From Prostheceraeus crozeri (taxonomy: Eukaryota > Platyhelminthes > Polycladida > Euryleptidae): DNA of 64,000 bases. A model generated the notes under the pieces. The model had not been told where the DNA came from. It ran no database searches and saw only the letters and a program-made list of their open reading frames with translations. Location: NCBI GenBank assembly GCA_907163375.1, contig CAJQUW010008930.1:1-64000 (forward strand), in the 5' to 3' direction. The translations under genes and the position numbers were made by a program. Below are positions 43,186-54,517 of the stretch, in pieces; the stretch's first letter is position 1; each line of letters begins with the position of its first letter.

Positions 43186-46100
43186 GTAGGAGAAACATGA
43201 AAGAGTGGGAAAGCAGGAAAGAAATTTGTGTTTTTCATGTTGTGTCCTGGGAATGCAATGCGACGTTTCGCTTATGCACTCGAACCTAAATTCCATATAG
43301 TGTTAAATGTCTAAGGTTTCAGGTTCCAACAAACAACAAAAATATCATAGAATTAAAGCACCAGTGTGTTTCTGAATAGTGTGAATTTTTATTTGTGCTG
43401 ACTTGAAAATTAGACCACCATCCTCAAACTCAGCACATGGGTCGAAATTGGAGATCCATCATGGCTTTTGCAGTAAATTGCCCAAACCCCGGCAAATGTT
43501 GATTGCAGCTCCGGTGTCATGAATAGGTCGATGTTCATTAACTAAAGAGTTCTGCTTTGTCTAGGAAGTGCAGCATTGTTCATTTGTGATTTATTAATGT
43601 GTTTGTAACATTAATTACATTAATTGATCTCTTTGGCGGAGAAAAACTTCCCACATGAACGAATTCATGACTTCTTTGTGACCTGTTCACGTTTCACAGC
43701 TAAACGAAACAACTTAAGCTGGACACACTTCCGAAAAAAAATTCCAAACAGGTCAGAGGAACAAGGTCTATTTGGCGCGACTATCTTTGAATCATGATTT
43801 ACTAAGCAAATCAGGAATTAAATACATTAGGCCAAGCTAAAGATCGTGCGACAAAAGTTATATGATCTCAACTCAAATTTAAAGATAAAAACTTTCTATC
43901 AATTTGAAGTAACTGAACAAACTTGCTTCTAAATTCATGGCTTGTTCATCATGAGCTTATTGATGGACATGTAGCAATGATTGGCATCATATTCTATGAT
44001 TGTCATTATATCTGCATCATTTTCAGCAATTGGACGCCCACAGATGACAATTGAAAAAGCTGGCAACAGCAACATGGCGGATAGACTGCATTGAGTCGCT
44101 GCATTTTTCCTAAAAAATTTTGATATTGAAATCTGATGTCCATGATTGCAACAGGAAGTCACGAATAGAAATTACACATAGGCTCACACTTGCAACTCAG
44201 AATACTTTCATTCAGCTGCAATATAGAATGAGATTTATTGCATGTCGTATTTATTGTCTGTCGAGACGAAATCACAAAATTCGTGTAGGTGCCAACTTGA
44301 TGGCAAACCTTTGGTTTTGCTTCTATTGTTGAACCTATAGGTTAAATCTCATCCTGGGATACTAGAAAATTTATTGCGCCATAGGGCTATGTCACCTGAG
44401 TGCGACGAAGACCAGGAAATATCTGCACTGTTGACTGCGCAAATCATGCAAATCAGATACAAATGCTGTACAACTGTACATATAGGCTAGAAGGGACCGC
44501 TTAACCCGACGTAGACGTGAATTGTTCTGCATAGCCAGCAGCTTCAATATCCACACGAACTCAGCTGATCACCCTTCTAGTCTGATACAACAAATTCAAC
44601 TGATATCAACAAATTCTGATTTTAGAAAATGATTTGTTTAAAGTTGAGATGTGGTTTAAAAAGTCACGGCTGATATTAGGTCAATAGAGATCTTGCAATC
44701 ATCACTAGTTTAATCGCTATCTCGCCTTTATAATCGCCTTCATAGATTTGCTCGCGCTCTAGATATTTATAGCTACTTCTCTCAGCCATGTGGTAAAAGT
44801 TCAGTTCAGTCGATTTAGAAAAGATGATGAAGTGTCATTCTACTGTATCTTCCGGGTAACATTTGGCTTATTCTCTTGACGACACCATAAAGATTTCCAA
44901 CTATATGCGTTTGATGCACAGTATTTTATGAAAGTTATTTGACTTATTTTAGATGGAAAGTAGTAGATGACAAAAGAAGTTTATCTCCTTGCAGTACGCA
45001 CATTCAGGTTTGATGGATGATATATTGATAACTAAGGTTTGTCTACACATCCTTCAATTTGTTGATACTGACAGAATTCTATTTCCATGCAAAGAAGATC
45101 TAATTTTTGTTACAAATTCTTCTTAACAAGACACCATACAAGAAAGATATAGAGTAAGGAGTCGTAATTGTAGCTTCGACACGGCATTTCCTAAATTACG
45201 TTCGGTTTCTGCGCGCCTTTCAACTTTGTGTCTGTTAGACGGTGACATTTGTAGATTTAATTGACTTTGCATGGGAGAATAAATCAACAACTGTCAGGTC
45301 TCATCAGTCTATTAAAGATGGCAGTTTTTTTCGTCGAAATTTGATGAATTATTTTTGTTAATCCTCAATTTAAGCACCGTTGAATCACATTTATTTTAGT
45401 CATTTCACAATTTGTCCCTTTCGTAATAATAAGAAATGTAACTTATTTTTTAACATGAACCTGTTGAGATGTTCATCAAGTACATTCCTCCCATACTATG
45501 ATGTGGGCATTTTCTAAAGAACTTCATTCATACGGGTAGCGTCAGATCATGGGGGATTCTTTTGTCATGGCCTGTGATCTGGATCAAGTGCTGTCGGCCA
45601 GATGCTAATTTGATATTAATTATTGGTTTTAATTATTCAGCTTTCGAATTACCTGAGTTATTGCTTTGCTTGTAATGTAGTGAGTATGCATCTTTCATAC
45701 TTGAGAAATTGACATGATTTTTCTTTTGTAACCAGAAATGGATCTTAAGGATGTCGGATGGACCGATCTGACAAACTAATAAATTTTCATATCAAGATAA
45801 AGGGTGACAAAATGTGGGTTTTTCATTGCTAGTGTGACAAACTGTGACAAATTGACACATATACAATACTTATGTCAGATCATTTTTTGGTTATGTGTAA
45901 GACAAAATTTGACGAACTTTAAAGTCACATTCGTTTGAGTGAAATATCGAAGAAGCTTTATTCTTCAAAGAATTCATTGTTCAATTGTTCCATATTCTTT
46001 TATGATAATATGTACTCGGGATATGAAGGATTGTTAATTTACTCCTTTCTTGGCGACCCAGTGTCCACTTGCACTTCCGCAAGGTAAATCATGTTGTTAT

Positions 46101-46336
46101 TTATTCACTCGTTCAAAGTTGACTTTGAACTTGTGGGCCCAATTGTAACATTCGTTCTATGTGGCCATGTGTCCTTCGATTCTAATGTCCAGATACCAGT
46201 AGCCACTGCGAAGGTGTACTTGCGTTAATGCTCGTGTACTTTTTCACAATTCCACACATCCAAATGTTGCGGCCCACACCTGTGATGCATCAACGATTAT
46301 CTAATGCTAAAGACAAATGATAAAAATTATGCTATC
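43186..46336. other. Non-coding intergenic stretch
   Basis: About 3 kb without a supported gene; only scattered short frames. A perfect palindromic pair GTTCAAAGT..ACTTTGAAC lies near 46112-46131. Confidence 0.5.
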
Positions 46337-46759
46337 TGTAAGAACGAATTTCTGGCCCAAACTCACTTAAGTATATTGAAGCAATATATCAAAATACACT
46401 TACGACCACTTAAGTCACCAGTTTACAATACGTACAAACCGAAACTGTCAGATCACATAATTGCTTAGTAACAGCTTCTCAAAAGTCAAAAGAGCTATAT
46501 CATCAATAATCACAGAAATTACTGGCTTACTATGACACATACATAGTCTGTTACAAAAACACTACCGCTTAGATTCTATATACAGTCCAGGATCGCATAG
46601 CTATATCAACTTACCATCAAATATCAATGTTACCGCGAACGCAAGATTTCTAGGTTCAGCCGATAATAAAAATGCGATCAACTCGCGAAATTTCATATAA
46701 GGTCATGAGAGAATCGAGTAATTAAATGACACGTTAAAACAAAAGTAATAACTCTTACA
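46337..46759 (-). repeat. 3' LTR (minus-strand element)
   Basis: 423 bp; in plus orientation begins TGTAAGAACGAATTTC and ends AACTCTTACA. It differs from the other copy at about two sites (for example AAAAGAGCTAT versus AAAAAAGCTAT). Confidence 0.95.
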
Positions 46760-46765
46760 TCCCCC
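46760..46765 (-). other. Polypurine tract
   Basis: On the minus strand GGGGGA abuts the 3' LTR, the expected place and composition for plus-strand priming. Confidence 0.65.
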
Positions 46766-46809
46766 ATGATTTGTAAATCATTGGCAGGATACTTGGACAC
46801 ATGAACAGT

Positions 46810-49371
46810 TCAACGAATCAGAAAGTCTGATAGGTGGTTTGGTCTTCGTCTTGTACGTTCACTTCTGCGAGGTTGAGTAGGCACCGTCACATTGGCGTCA
46901 GTAATTCCTTGAATTGCATCTTGAACAGAAATATCACTACAATCACTGAGGCTTGAGTAAGAATGATTGTCATTTTCATCAGAAGAGAAGGAGTCCGAAT
47001 TATCAGATAGTTCACCATAAGTTGCAGTTTTTGAAGGGACGCGTCGCAGATGAGAGATGTGTCTCACAATACCATCGTTGTCTATTTCGAGTGATACCAA
47101 AGATTTGATTGAAGTTACTCTGTGCGGTCCGGTCCAAGCAGAATCACATTTACCATCACTTCTAACATAAACCTTGTCACCAACAACAAAAGGATTTCTC
47201 TCGTTATATTCCACATTCGATTGCACTTCAGAAGGCCTTTTCCACTCACTGACATCCTCACACATAAGCGGTCGCTCTCCACTAACGCTTACGCTTGGCA
47301 TTCGACTCCGAACATGAAACAACAATGTAAATGGAGGAACGTGACCAAAACTGCTGGTAGAATTGTACCAAAAAACACACTGATGAACTGAATTTCTCGA
47401 ACGAGCGATCATTGTCTTTATGGTCTTGTGATTCCTTTCACTGATGCCATTTCCACGAGGTCTGTACGCACAACAGTATTCTTGGACAACACCCCATTCA
47501 CTCATCAAGTTTTTAAAATCAACACTTCTGTACACTGCACCATTATCAGACAGGATTACTGCAGGGGGTCCGAATTCAGCAAAAATTTCATTGAAATGCG
47601 TACAGACTTCACTTGATGATCCACTTGTGAGTTGTTTCCAAATGCAGTACCTTGAACCCATATCTATAACTGTTAAGTATAGCCTGTTCCCAACATGAGT
47701 CATATCAGTAGACAACTTCTTCCACACTTCATTCGATGACAAAAACCCTTTTCGATAATGAGGATTGACAGATGGACCAATTCTCGAACACTCATCGCAT
47801 TTCGATAAAACTGCAGCTACTCTGTCTCTTGTTATGACTTCTCCATGCTTCAATTTAGCTAATGTCATCGTTCTGTGTACACCCAAGTGATGTTGACGAT
47901 GAATATTTAGAATCGATTCATCAATGGATTTGTTGTTCCCAACATTACCCGCAGAACAGGCATTCATGATAGGCTTAACGTCCTTGGAAGACAACCAAGA
48001 TTTGGGGACACGCGTCAGCTTATCGGCTATGTTTTCCTCCGACCTCACGAGTTGAACTTCAACCTTCAATTCTTCTTGTTTTCTGAGCTCCCGCAAAATA
48101 TCAATACGACGGCGAATAAGCAGTTCAGACAGGGCATGAGTATGGACATTATGTGTGTCACTAAAAGCCGACCTCAACCACCCACTGACGGTTGACGAAT
48201 CCGTTTTGAGCACGAACGTCTTGACCTTCCACTTTAGTGCGATGTTGATTCCCTTGATGGCAGCATCGAGCTCGCTGATATTGATGTGCGACGTGTCATT
48301 CTTCTTTCGTAGCCATGCTGCGTCTTCTACGACTTGCGAATCGATCGTAACCACAACTCCCAAAGCCAGATTACTGGCGTCAGTCCACACTGTCAAAGCA
48401 CCATTTTCAGGAGCCAACCATCGACCAGCAACTGGGTCGTCGCCTGAACATAGTCTTTCATTCACTTGCACAACTTTGTCCATCGTCTCTTTGCTCACGT
48501 TTTCATCCCATCCGATACTTTCTTCTGCCGTTGTACGTTGTAGAAACGCGCAAGTGACCCGCAACCAACCACAAACCGGGAAGTGTCCTAACCATTCCCC
48601 CAAAACCTTATGCACTTGCCGTCTCGTCATCATTTCTTTTGCTACTTCCGGCAACTGGCTGTCTCGAGTCCATCGTAGATTCTTATCAACCTTCAAACCC
48701 AGTACCCTCACACTCTCAGTCCCCAGTCGCTCAGCAGGTTTCGTGACTAAACCAAACTCCTTCAATTGAGACACGACCTTCTCGACACTTGTCACGGTTT
48801 CGTTCACATATATGTCATCAATGTAACTCGTAGCCGCTGCCTCAACGTTTCTGTCACGCCCCAGAACATTTTCGACAATCTTCGTCATCACCTTCGGAGC
48901 GATGTTCAATCCGAATCCCAACCTGGTCAAGACGAAAGTCTTGCCCTTCCAACGAACTGCTTGATACGGCCACAATGATTGATCGATCCTGACTTGAAGA
49001 TAAGCTTTTTTGAGGTCAACAACGGAGCAACTTGGTCCCAGCCTCCTCCACTCTCTCAAACGGTCCTGGCATAAAGGTGTAGCAGATCCAGTGTGACTAA
49101 CAATAAAGTCATTCAAATAGCGGAAATCAAGCACAGGTCGCACCTTCACAGTCTCTCCCTTCTCTTGCCTAACGCTCATGAGAGGCAATGCATTCTTAAT
49201 GTCGCCATCTCTTGCTCTGTCCCAAGGAACAAGCACACCGTCGGAGATCCATGCCTCAATTTCCCGATCGAACAACTCCAGATCATCATCTTTCACCTTA
49301 TAATTGCATCTTCGACTGTTATCTGGTGGAGGAGCACTTTTCCATTTCCAACTCACTGTCCAAGTCCATCA
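46810..49371 (-). CDS. pol: Pol polyprotein: reverse transcriptase, RNase H, integrase
   Basis: An uninterrupted frame of about 850 residues. It opens after a stop at about 49372 without an ATG, so it is made as a fusion downstream of protease. Early residues have a WKWK motif followed by an FDREIEAWI segment that precedes RT in this group. RT has RPVLDFRYLN, the LGFGLNIAPK block and the catalytic YIDDIYV. RNase H has VWTDASNLALGVVV, ISELDAAI and TDSSTV. Integrase has the zinc finger (HHLGVHRT ... CDEC), the acidic core (DMTHVG, LSDNGAVY, SERNHK) and a WTGPHRV motif resembling the GPY/F module. The tail is serine-rich, then basic. All catalytic positions I can check are present. Confidence 0.93.
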
Positions 49372-49982
49372 AAAGAAGCACGAAAGTCAATGTCATCAAT
49401 AATGTCATCTTGACGCAAACTAGCTGACACAATACCGTTGCTTTTTACGAGCGGCATGTCAATGCACTGCATCATCGCAGTGGAAAGTCCAAGTTTCACT
49501 TTCCTACTATCACCATCAAAATTAGGTGGAATCCACAGACCAACTCGGCCGATGACATCTAGTCCCACGATCAAGTCAACATCAAGCGGCAATCTTGGCA
49601 GCACATTTGCATCGACTGGTCCAACATTGTACTCACTTTCACCAACAGTAACGTTGGGCAACTTAACACAACCTTTGGTATTAACGAACCTACAGTCCAT
49701 TATTTCTAGAGAGAATGTTTCGGCTGTCATTTTGCGGTTTCCTACAAATCGCCAAGAAACCATTGACATACTACAGCCACAGTCGATCATCACTATGCAG
49801 TCTTTGTTGTCAACTTTACCAGGAACAATTATAGCTCTGGTGTTTGTTGCTGTTGTGGCAATAGCAATTGGTTGCGTAAAGGCTTCTGAGAACCGGGGGC
49901 AATCGGAGAGGACGTTGCCCCCTGTTCGACGTTTAAAGATACCGCAGAGCAATTGTGCTTCATGTGACCACGCTGTCCACAT
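49353..49982 (-). CDS. pro: Aspartic protease region (-1 frame relative to gag)
   Basis: The frame overlaps the end of gag by about 150 bases and lies in the -1 frame from gag. It contains a retropepsin-like active site MIDCGCSMSMVS, where the usual D(T/S)G is DCG, followed by flap- and strand-like segments and VDLIVGLDVIGRVG near the C-terminal part. It ends at TGA 49355-49353, overlapping the pol frame by fewer than 20 bases. Its first useful codon is set by the frameshift site at 49937-49931, not by a start codon. The DCG variant could be a lineage feature or a damaging change. Confidence 0.8.
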   Translation of the reverse strand: MWTAWSHEAQLLCGIFKRRTGGNVLSDCPRFSEAFTQPIAIATTATNTRAIIVPGKVDNKDCIVMIDCGCSMSMVSWRFVGNRKMTAETFSLEIMDCRFVNTKGCVKLPNVTVGESEYNVGPVDANVLPRLPLDVDLIVGLDVIGRVGLWIPPNFDGDSRKVKLGLSTAMMQCIDMPLVKSNGIVSASLRQDDIIDDIDFRASFDGLGQ

Positions 49983-50618
49983 TTATGACAAGTGATTCTA
50001 CAGTCCTTTTGAAGATGACCTATGCGTTGACAACAGTAGCATCTGAGCGCTTTTTCAGCGTGACTGCCGACCCTTCTATTCTCAGATGGTGCATACACGC
50101 CACTACAAGCAGTTATTTCCGAAGCGGATGGAGTCACAGATGGGGTGATTCTTTTAGCAACACTCAATACCATCGTGTACGTAAGATTGTTCCCCAGAAA
50201 TAAGACCACCTGTTCACGAATGTTTCTTGACAAAGATTCCAGTAACACTATACCTGATATGTACTCGAATGGGTCACCACCTGCACATGAAATTGTCATG
50301 AGTTTCCGAATGTTATCCCCTACTGCATCAATTGAATCCCCTATGTGCACTCTTTTTGACAATGCCGATCGCCACGCATCTACCCTTCGCAACCCAAACG
50401 CATTTCTTAGAGCAGCTTTAATGGCAGTGGCGTCCCTTCCTGTCTGATTCAGACAGATTTTTCCACGTATCATATGCTGGACCCTCAAGATACATCGTCA
50501 GCAATTGAGCTTCCTTCTCTTTTAACCCATCAATGTCCACCGCCACCTCAAACTTATCAATCCAACGCTCAACCTCATCTTCCCCTGTATAATTACTCAC
50601 TTTCTTCATTGCCTTCAT
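49829..50618 (-). pseudogene. gag: Gag with two zinc knuckles, one frameshift
   Basis: Reading starts at ATG 50618, only 26 bases inside the 5' LTR, and gives YTGEDEVERWIDKFEVAVD and LEGPAYDTWKNL, typical of retrotransposon gag. One extra base around 50430-50440 shifts the frame. The continuation (from about 50440 to 49829) has the rest of the capsid-like helices, then two CCHC knuckles, CYCCQRIGHLQKDC and CHKCGQRGHMKHNC. It ends in a Gln-rich tail with stop at 49829-49831. Apart from this single shift the gene looks fresh, in keeping with the near-identical LTRs. Confidence 0.87.
49900..49940 (-). promoter_or_regulatory. Programmed -1 ribosomal frameshift signal at gag/pro
   Basis: On the minus strand the gag frame contains the heptamer T TTA AAC at 49937-49931, in exactly the X XXY YYZ register. 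Eight bases later a perfect 8-bp stem begins, GGGGGCAA pairing with TTGCCCCC across a 12-base loop. Slipping back one base enters the protease frame. UUUAAAC with a spacer of 5-9 bases and a GC-rich stem is the classical eukaryotic -1 frameshift design. Whether the stem extends into a pseudoknot is not clear. Confidence 0.82.
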
Positions 50619-50644
50619 ATCGATTGTTATACGCCCGGATAGCT

Positions 50645-51067
50645 TGTAAGAACGAATTTCTGGCCCAAACTCACTTAAGTATATTGAAGCAATATATCAA
50701 AATACACTTACGACCACTTAAGTCACCAGTTTACAATACGTACAAACCGAAACTGTCAGATCACATAATTGCTTAGTAACAGCTTCTCAAAAGTCAAAAA
50801 AGCTATATCATCAATAATCACAGAAATTACTGGCTTACTATGACACATACATAGTCTGTTACAAAAACACTAACGCTTAGATTCTATATACAGTCCAGGA
50901 TCGCATAGCTATATCAACTTACCATCAAATATCAATGTTACCGCGAACGCAAGATTTCTAGGTTCAGCCGATAATAAAAATGCGATCAACTCGCGAAATT
51001 TCATATAAGGTCATGAGAGAATCGAGTAATTAAATGACACGTTAAAACAAAAGTAATAACTCTTACA
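50645..51067 (-). repeat. 5' LTR (minus-strand element)
   Basis: 423 bp, same ends as the other copy. The internal region that follows on the minus strand starts AGCTATCCGGGCG and lacks the usual TGG of a tRNA primer site. Confidence 0.95.
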
Positions 51068-51072
51068 CTATC

Positions 51073-51762
51073 GACTATTATGCTTCAACATTCCGTCCCT
51101 AGTTTGACTGGTAATTTCCATGTTTGTTACCAATATTGCATATACTCTTGATAGTCTCATTGTTGTTGCCCTTTATTTTGATCTTGTCTATAGTCATACA
51201 CTATCGACAACCGTTGTCTGTAGCTTTTCTGATTGCCTTACCTGGGCCATAGCTCGCAGTCCAGTATATAGTCAGCTCATAGAATGGCTGGAAGGTAGCC
51301 TTTAAGAAAACTTATATGATGCTTGAGGTATCTAATGCACTTTTTTCGGCGACTCTTTTGTTTTACTGTAACATCTCAACAACGAATTCAGCAGTATACC
51401 AATCATTCAATTTCTGTCTTCCAGTGATTGCATTTCGAAAATACATACTATGATCAGCAGCGTGCTTGTGGAATATGTCTACTCAAAAAAGGAGTCACAA
51501 AGATTTTTATTAGCTGAGAAGGAAAGGACCTTTGTCAGGATCGCTCAAACATTAGTCTTTGCAGTAGCCGCATTTGCACCAAAAATGCAAAAAAGGCGTA
51601 GAATGGAAATCAGTGGGTTGAAGCTCGTGGAATATTTTACACTTTTTCAATGTGTAAATTATTTATCAACTTGCTATATAACAAATTATTTGAGTTGATG
51701 GCACATGAAATCTTTCACTGATTAGGTTCATGTTATCTGCTTTTGACGGGAGTTATTCATTT
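51073..51762. other. Non-coding spacer
   Basis: Short random frames only; nothing recognised. Confidence 0.5.
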
Positions 51763-52044
51763 CGATTGTAGAAACAAGTTATTCTGCTTCCTGGAATATT
51801 ATTGCAGGATAAGAAAATTTAAATAAAAACAAGTGACCGAAAGAACCCGACGTTTCGTCTTACATAGACAAACTCATGGGTAGCTGGTGTGTACATGGCA
51901 TGGGTAGTCATCACCAGCCACCCATGAGCACTTCTCTCTGAGACGGTATGTCGGTTTTTTATCAGTCACTTGCTTTTTTTTTATTTTAATTTTCTTATCC
52001 TGCAACAAAATTCTAGAGGGTAGAAGAACTTGTTTCTACAATTG
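51763..52044. mobile_element. Fold-back MITE with ~120-bp inverted arms
   Basis: The two halves are inverted copies: ATTGTAGAAACAAGTT, TTGCAGGATAAGAAAATT, CAAGTGAC and CTCATGGGT(A/G)GCTGGTG each occur once in each orientation. The arms almost meet near 51905, so a transcript would fold into a long hairpin. No coding content. Confidence 0.75.
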
Positions 52045-53229
52045 AAAAGTGATTAGGCTGTAGATTCGGTTCATGTTAATCTGGCAACGTTTTGCAATAA
52101 GTTTAACCTCGAGCGCCTCCTGTTATTAATTAGTTGCTGTCTAAATTTTATATTCACAATCGTGAAATCGGAATAAATGCATCCATAAAAACTCTTCTAA
52201 TCTTATCATTAAGATGAATGAGCATCATAGGCTGAAAATGCTTCGAAGTTGTGAAAGAATTGTTCTGAAACTCCTCAACCATGTTGTGGGAAATATCCAA
52301 AGGGAATTGAAAAAATTCTTTTGCTTAGGAGCAAATATCATATTTTCACCACTACACGATCTTGGGATTTATATTCACAATCTTAATTTTCGGCTATTTT
52401 ATTATTAATCGACAACTTACCCAACATTGATTGATAGGCTTAATGGAATGGCAAAATCTTTTGGATGTGATAATTGCTTATGTTCTATCCTGCAGCTTAT
52501 AGGAAGCGTTGAACAAATTCTCCCCAGGTCTCCATTCTCCAAGCAGATTTTCTGCATCATTCAAGACTAAGCAAGTTATTCAGACCAATTATTCAAGTTA
52601 AAATTTTCCACCTTTTAAGCTTTTCAATTATCCTGGTCAACAGTTCTATCTGAATGGCTGACATACATGGTAACAGATAACACATGAATTAAATACATGT
52701 ATATGTGTGTTATACATGATTAAATAGTACCAGTTCGCTTGTGCGTAGAATGGATAATATGTCCTCAGACCTGAACAATTAAATATCAAATTTCCTTGGC
52801 AGGCGTAGACACTGGGTTTGACACCCACAATGACTAGTCAGTGCGGCTAGAAATCAGAAAAATAACTTTTCACTATCTTCAATTTGTGTTAATTCAAAAT
52901 CTCATACCCCAAGTAGTAGGCCTTTAAATTGCTCTGCTGATTCAGCTATAGATAAATCGCTTGACTGTGAATGTCCAGTAATGTCTTCAAAATATATTTT
53001 GACTGACACAATAAACGTTCTTTTGTTTGACCTACGATCCACGCATTTCCTCGCAAATAATGCATTAATCGTAGAGATGATATCTGAAATCCATTGACAT
53101 AAACTTCCAATTATCATATGCCCTCGTATGCATATGTATAAATTTTTTATTGTCTGGATTTTTAATGATTTTGATCGACCACTAGTCCATTCGTTTTGAA
53201 GGAAACGTACAGTTAACAGATGTGTTCAT
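52045..53229. other. Non-coding stretch
   Basis: Nothing recognised. Confidence 0.5.
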
Positions 53230-53565
53230 TGCAATTCCTATGGTCTTGCGGACCATGGTAGCTGGATGTACTTATTTTTGATCGGGAACCAAAGATCTTA
53301 AGGACTCTCATGCCACTAGTTATCTTCCACCACAGACTGCCATCTAAAAGTCGACTATTCGTCCTCTGATGGAGTATTTTTGTCATCTGTGGTTCGGTGC
53401 GCCACACACATCTCAACCTCATTGAACGGGTTGAGAAACGTGTCGAGAATCTTATGGGTGAAAAACCTTGCTAACGAGTTGTAGTCGCTCTCCGTCAGAA
53501 GGGACGTTGCTTCACTCAGTCTCTTCTACAGATACTATTTTGGTTGGCACACGCAGAGCTAATGC
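53230..53565 (+). pseudogene. Degenerate LINE reverse-transcriptase C-terminal fragment
   Basis: Across shifts and stops the plus strand reads HLNLIERVEKRVENLMGEK and then a VVALRQKGRC-SLLQ-type block. These resemble the post-RT 'thlnllervqkRa' and 'RR-v--L-llY' segments of jockey/CR1-like non-LTR elements. The piece is short and has no 5' part. Confidence 0.5.
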
Positions 53566-53587
53566 ACTCACATGATATCATGTGAGT
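53566..53587. repeat. Perfect 22-bp palindrome
   Basis: ACTCACATGAT is followed directly by its exact reverse complement ATCATGTGAGT, with no spacer. Confidence 0.9.
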
Positions 53588-54358
53588 TTGGTAACGCGCA
53601 CATACTGTGAGTCGCTCGAAAGGCTCTTTTTGTTCGCACGGCACAGCTTTAGAATCAGCTTCCCGAGACCACTTTCAAGGGGCGTGCGAACAAGTTTCCG
53701 ATGAGCACAGTTTAATCAGATTGGAACTGTTATTTTACATATGTTTATTCAAAATGATGCAATTTACTACTTTTTCATTGAGTAGCACTAGCTTCGTTCA
53801 TGGCTCGTAGCTGTGCTTGGGGTGAAAATTCTGTAAGAAGACTGTTAACTTTTGGAGTCCCCCCATCTCTCATGACATGCTTCCATGAACGATGAACAGT
53901 TAATGGATAGTCAAAAATGGGTTTCCAAATCACACAAAATTCGCTCCTTTACTGACCAAAGTCCTTTTTTGGAAAAGTATTTATTGATGCGTAAATGTAT
54001 TTTGTTGAATAGAGATCATCCGATGTGTTAACATGAATATAAGAAAGTTGCCAGCAAAATCATTGTTGAAGAAACATAGATTTGAAGTAAAAGACACTTG
54101 TGATAATTCCTCGTAAATATTGATTTAGCAGAACGTGATATTGTATAGTGCTCGAGTAAAAAGGGAACGAAATATTGGTTTCTTACTTTCGGCTTCATGA
54201 GAGAGTTTTTTTCTTGCAAATTCACGTCGAAGTTTGATTTCTTTCTTTCCGCATTGACATATTGTCATATTGTTTCTTGCAAAATAGATATTGTGCATCA
54301 ATCAATGGGTTCTATTATAGACTTTTAGCAGTTTTCAGATATTTTTGTTTAATCCGAC

Positions 54359-54386
54359 GAAGACAGAGCGTGCGCACTCTGTCTTC
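54359..54386. repeat. 10-bp-stem hairpin upstream of the R-SNARE gene
   Basis: GAAGACAGAG and CTCTGTCTTC form a perfect stem around the loop CGTGCGCA. It lies about 115 bp before the candidate first coding exon and could belong to its promoter or leader. Confidence 0.7.
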
Positions 54387-54499
54387 TCGCAAATTGATTG
54401 TTGATTGATCTGTCAGATTGCATCATGAAGTCCTTCTTCAGTCACCACTTAAGTCGTCTCAGAAAGTCAAATCTATGATATGAATCATACTCTATCCAC

Positions 54500-54517
54500 A
54501 TGCCGTTTCCGATGAAG
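54500..54517 (+). CDS. Candidate R-SNARE start micro-exon
   Basis: ATG CCG TTT CCG ATG AAG is followed by the good donor GTAAGA, in phase 0, matching the phase-0 start of the next exon. VAMP genes commonly begin with a very short coding exon. No other start was found in the 2.1 kb before 56615. It is still only an inference. Confidence 0.4.

Larger units (their letters stand above)
46337..51067 (-). mobile_element. Young LTR retrotransposon with gag, pro and pol in separate frames
   Basis: The 4731-bp element is flanked by a perfect 5-bp duplication CTATC (46332-46336 and 51068-51072) and bounded by 423-bp LTRs that differ at about two positions. On the minus strand it encodes gag with two zinc knuckles, a protease reached by a -1 shift, and pol in the order RT, RNase H, integrase, so it belongs to the broad Ty3/Gypsy group. 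The wording around the RT palm (TRLGFGLNIAPKVMTKIV, YIDDIYV) is unlike the Gypsy copy at 37-42 kb and marks another lineage. The near-identical LTRs show very recent insertion. Confidence 0.93.

Noticed and set aside
48155..48769. 204-codon plus-strand frame and other plus frames across 47-50 kb
   Set aside because: They are antisense to the intact pol, protease and gag of the minus-strand retrotransposon.
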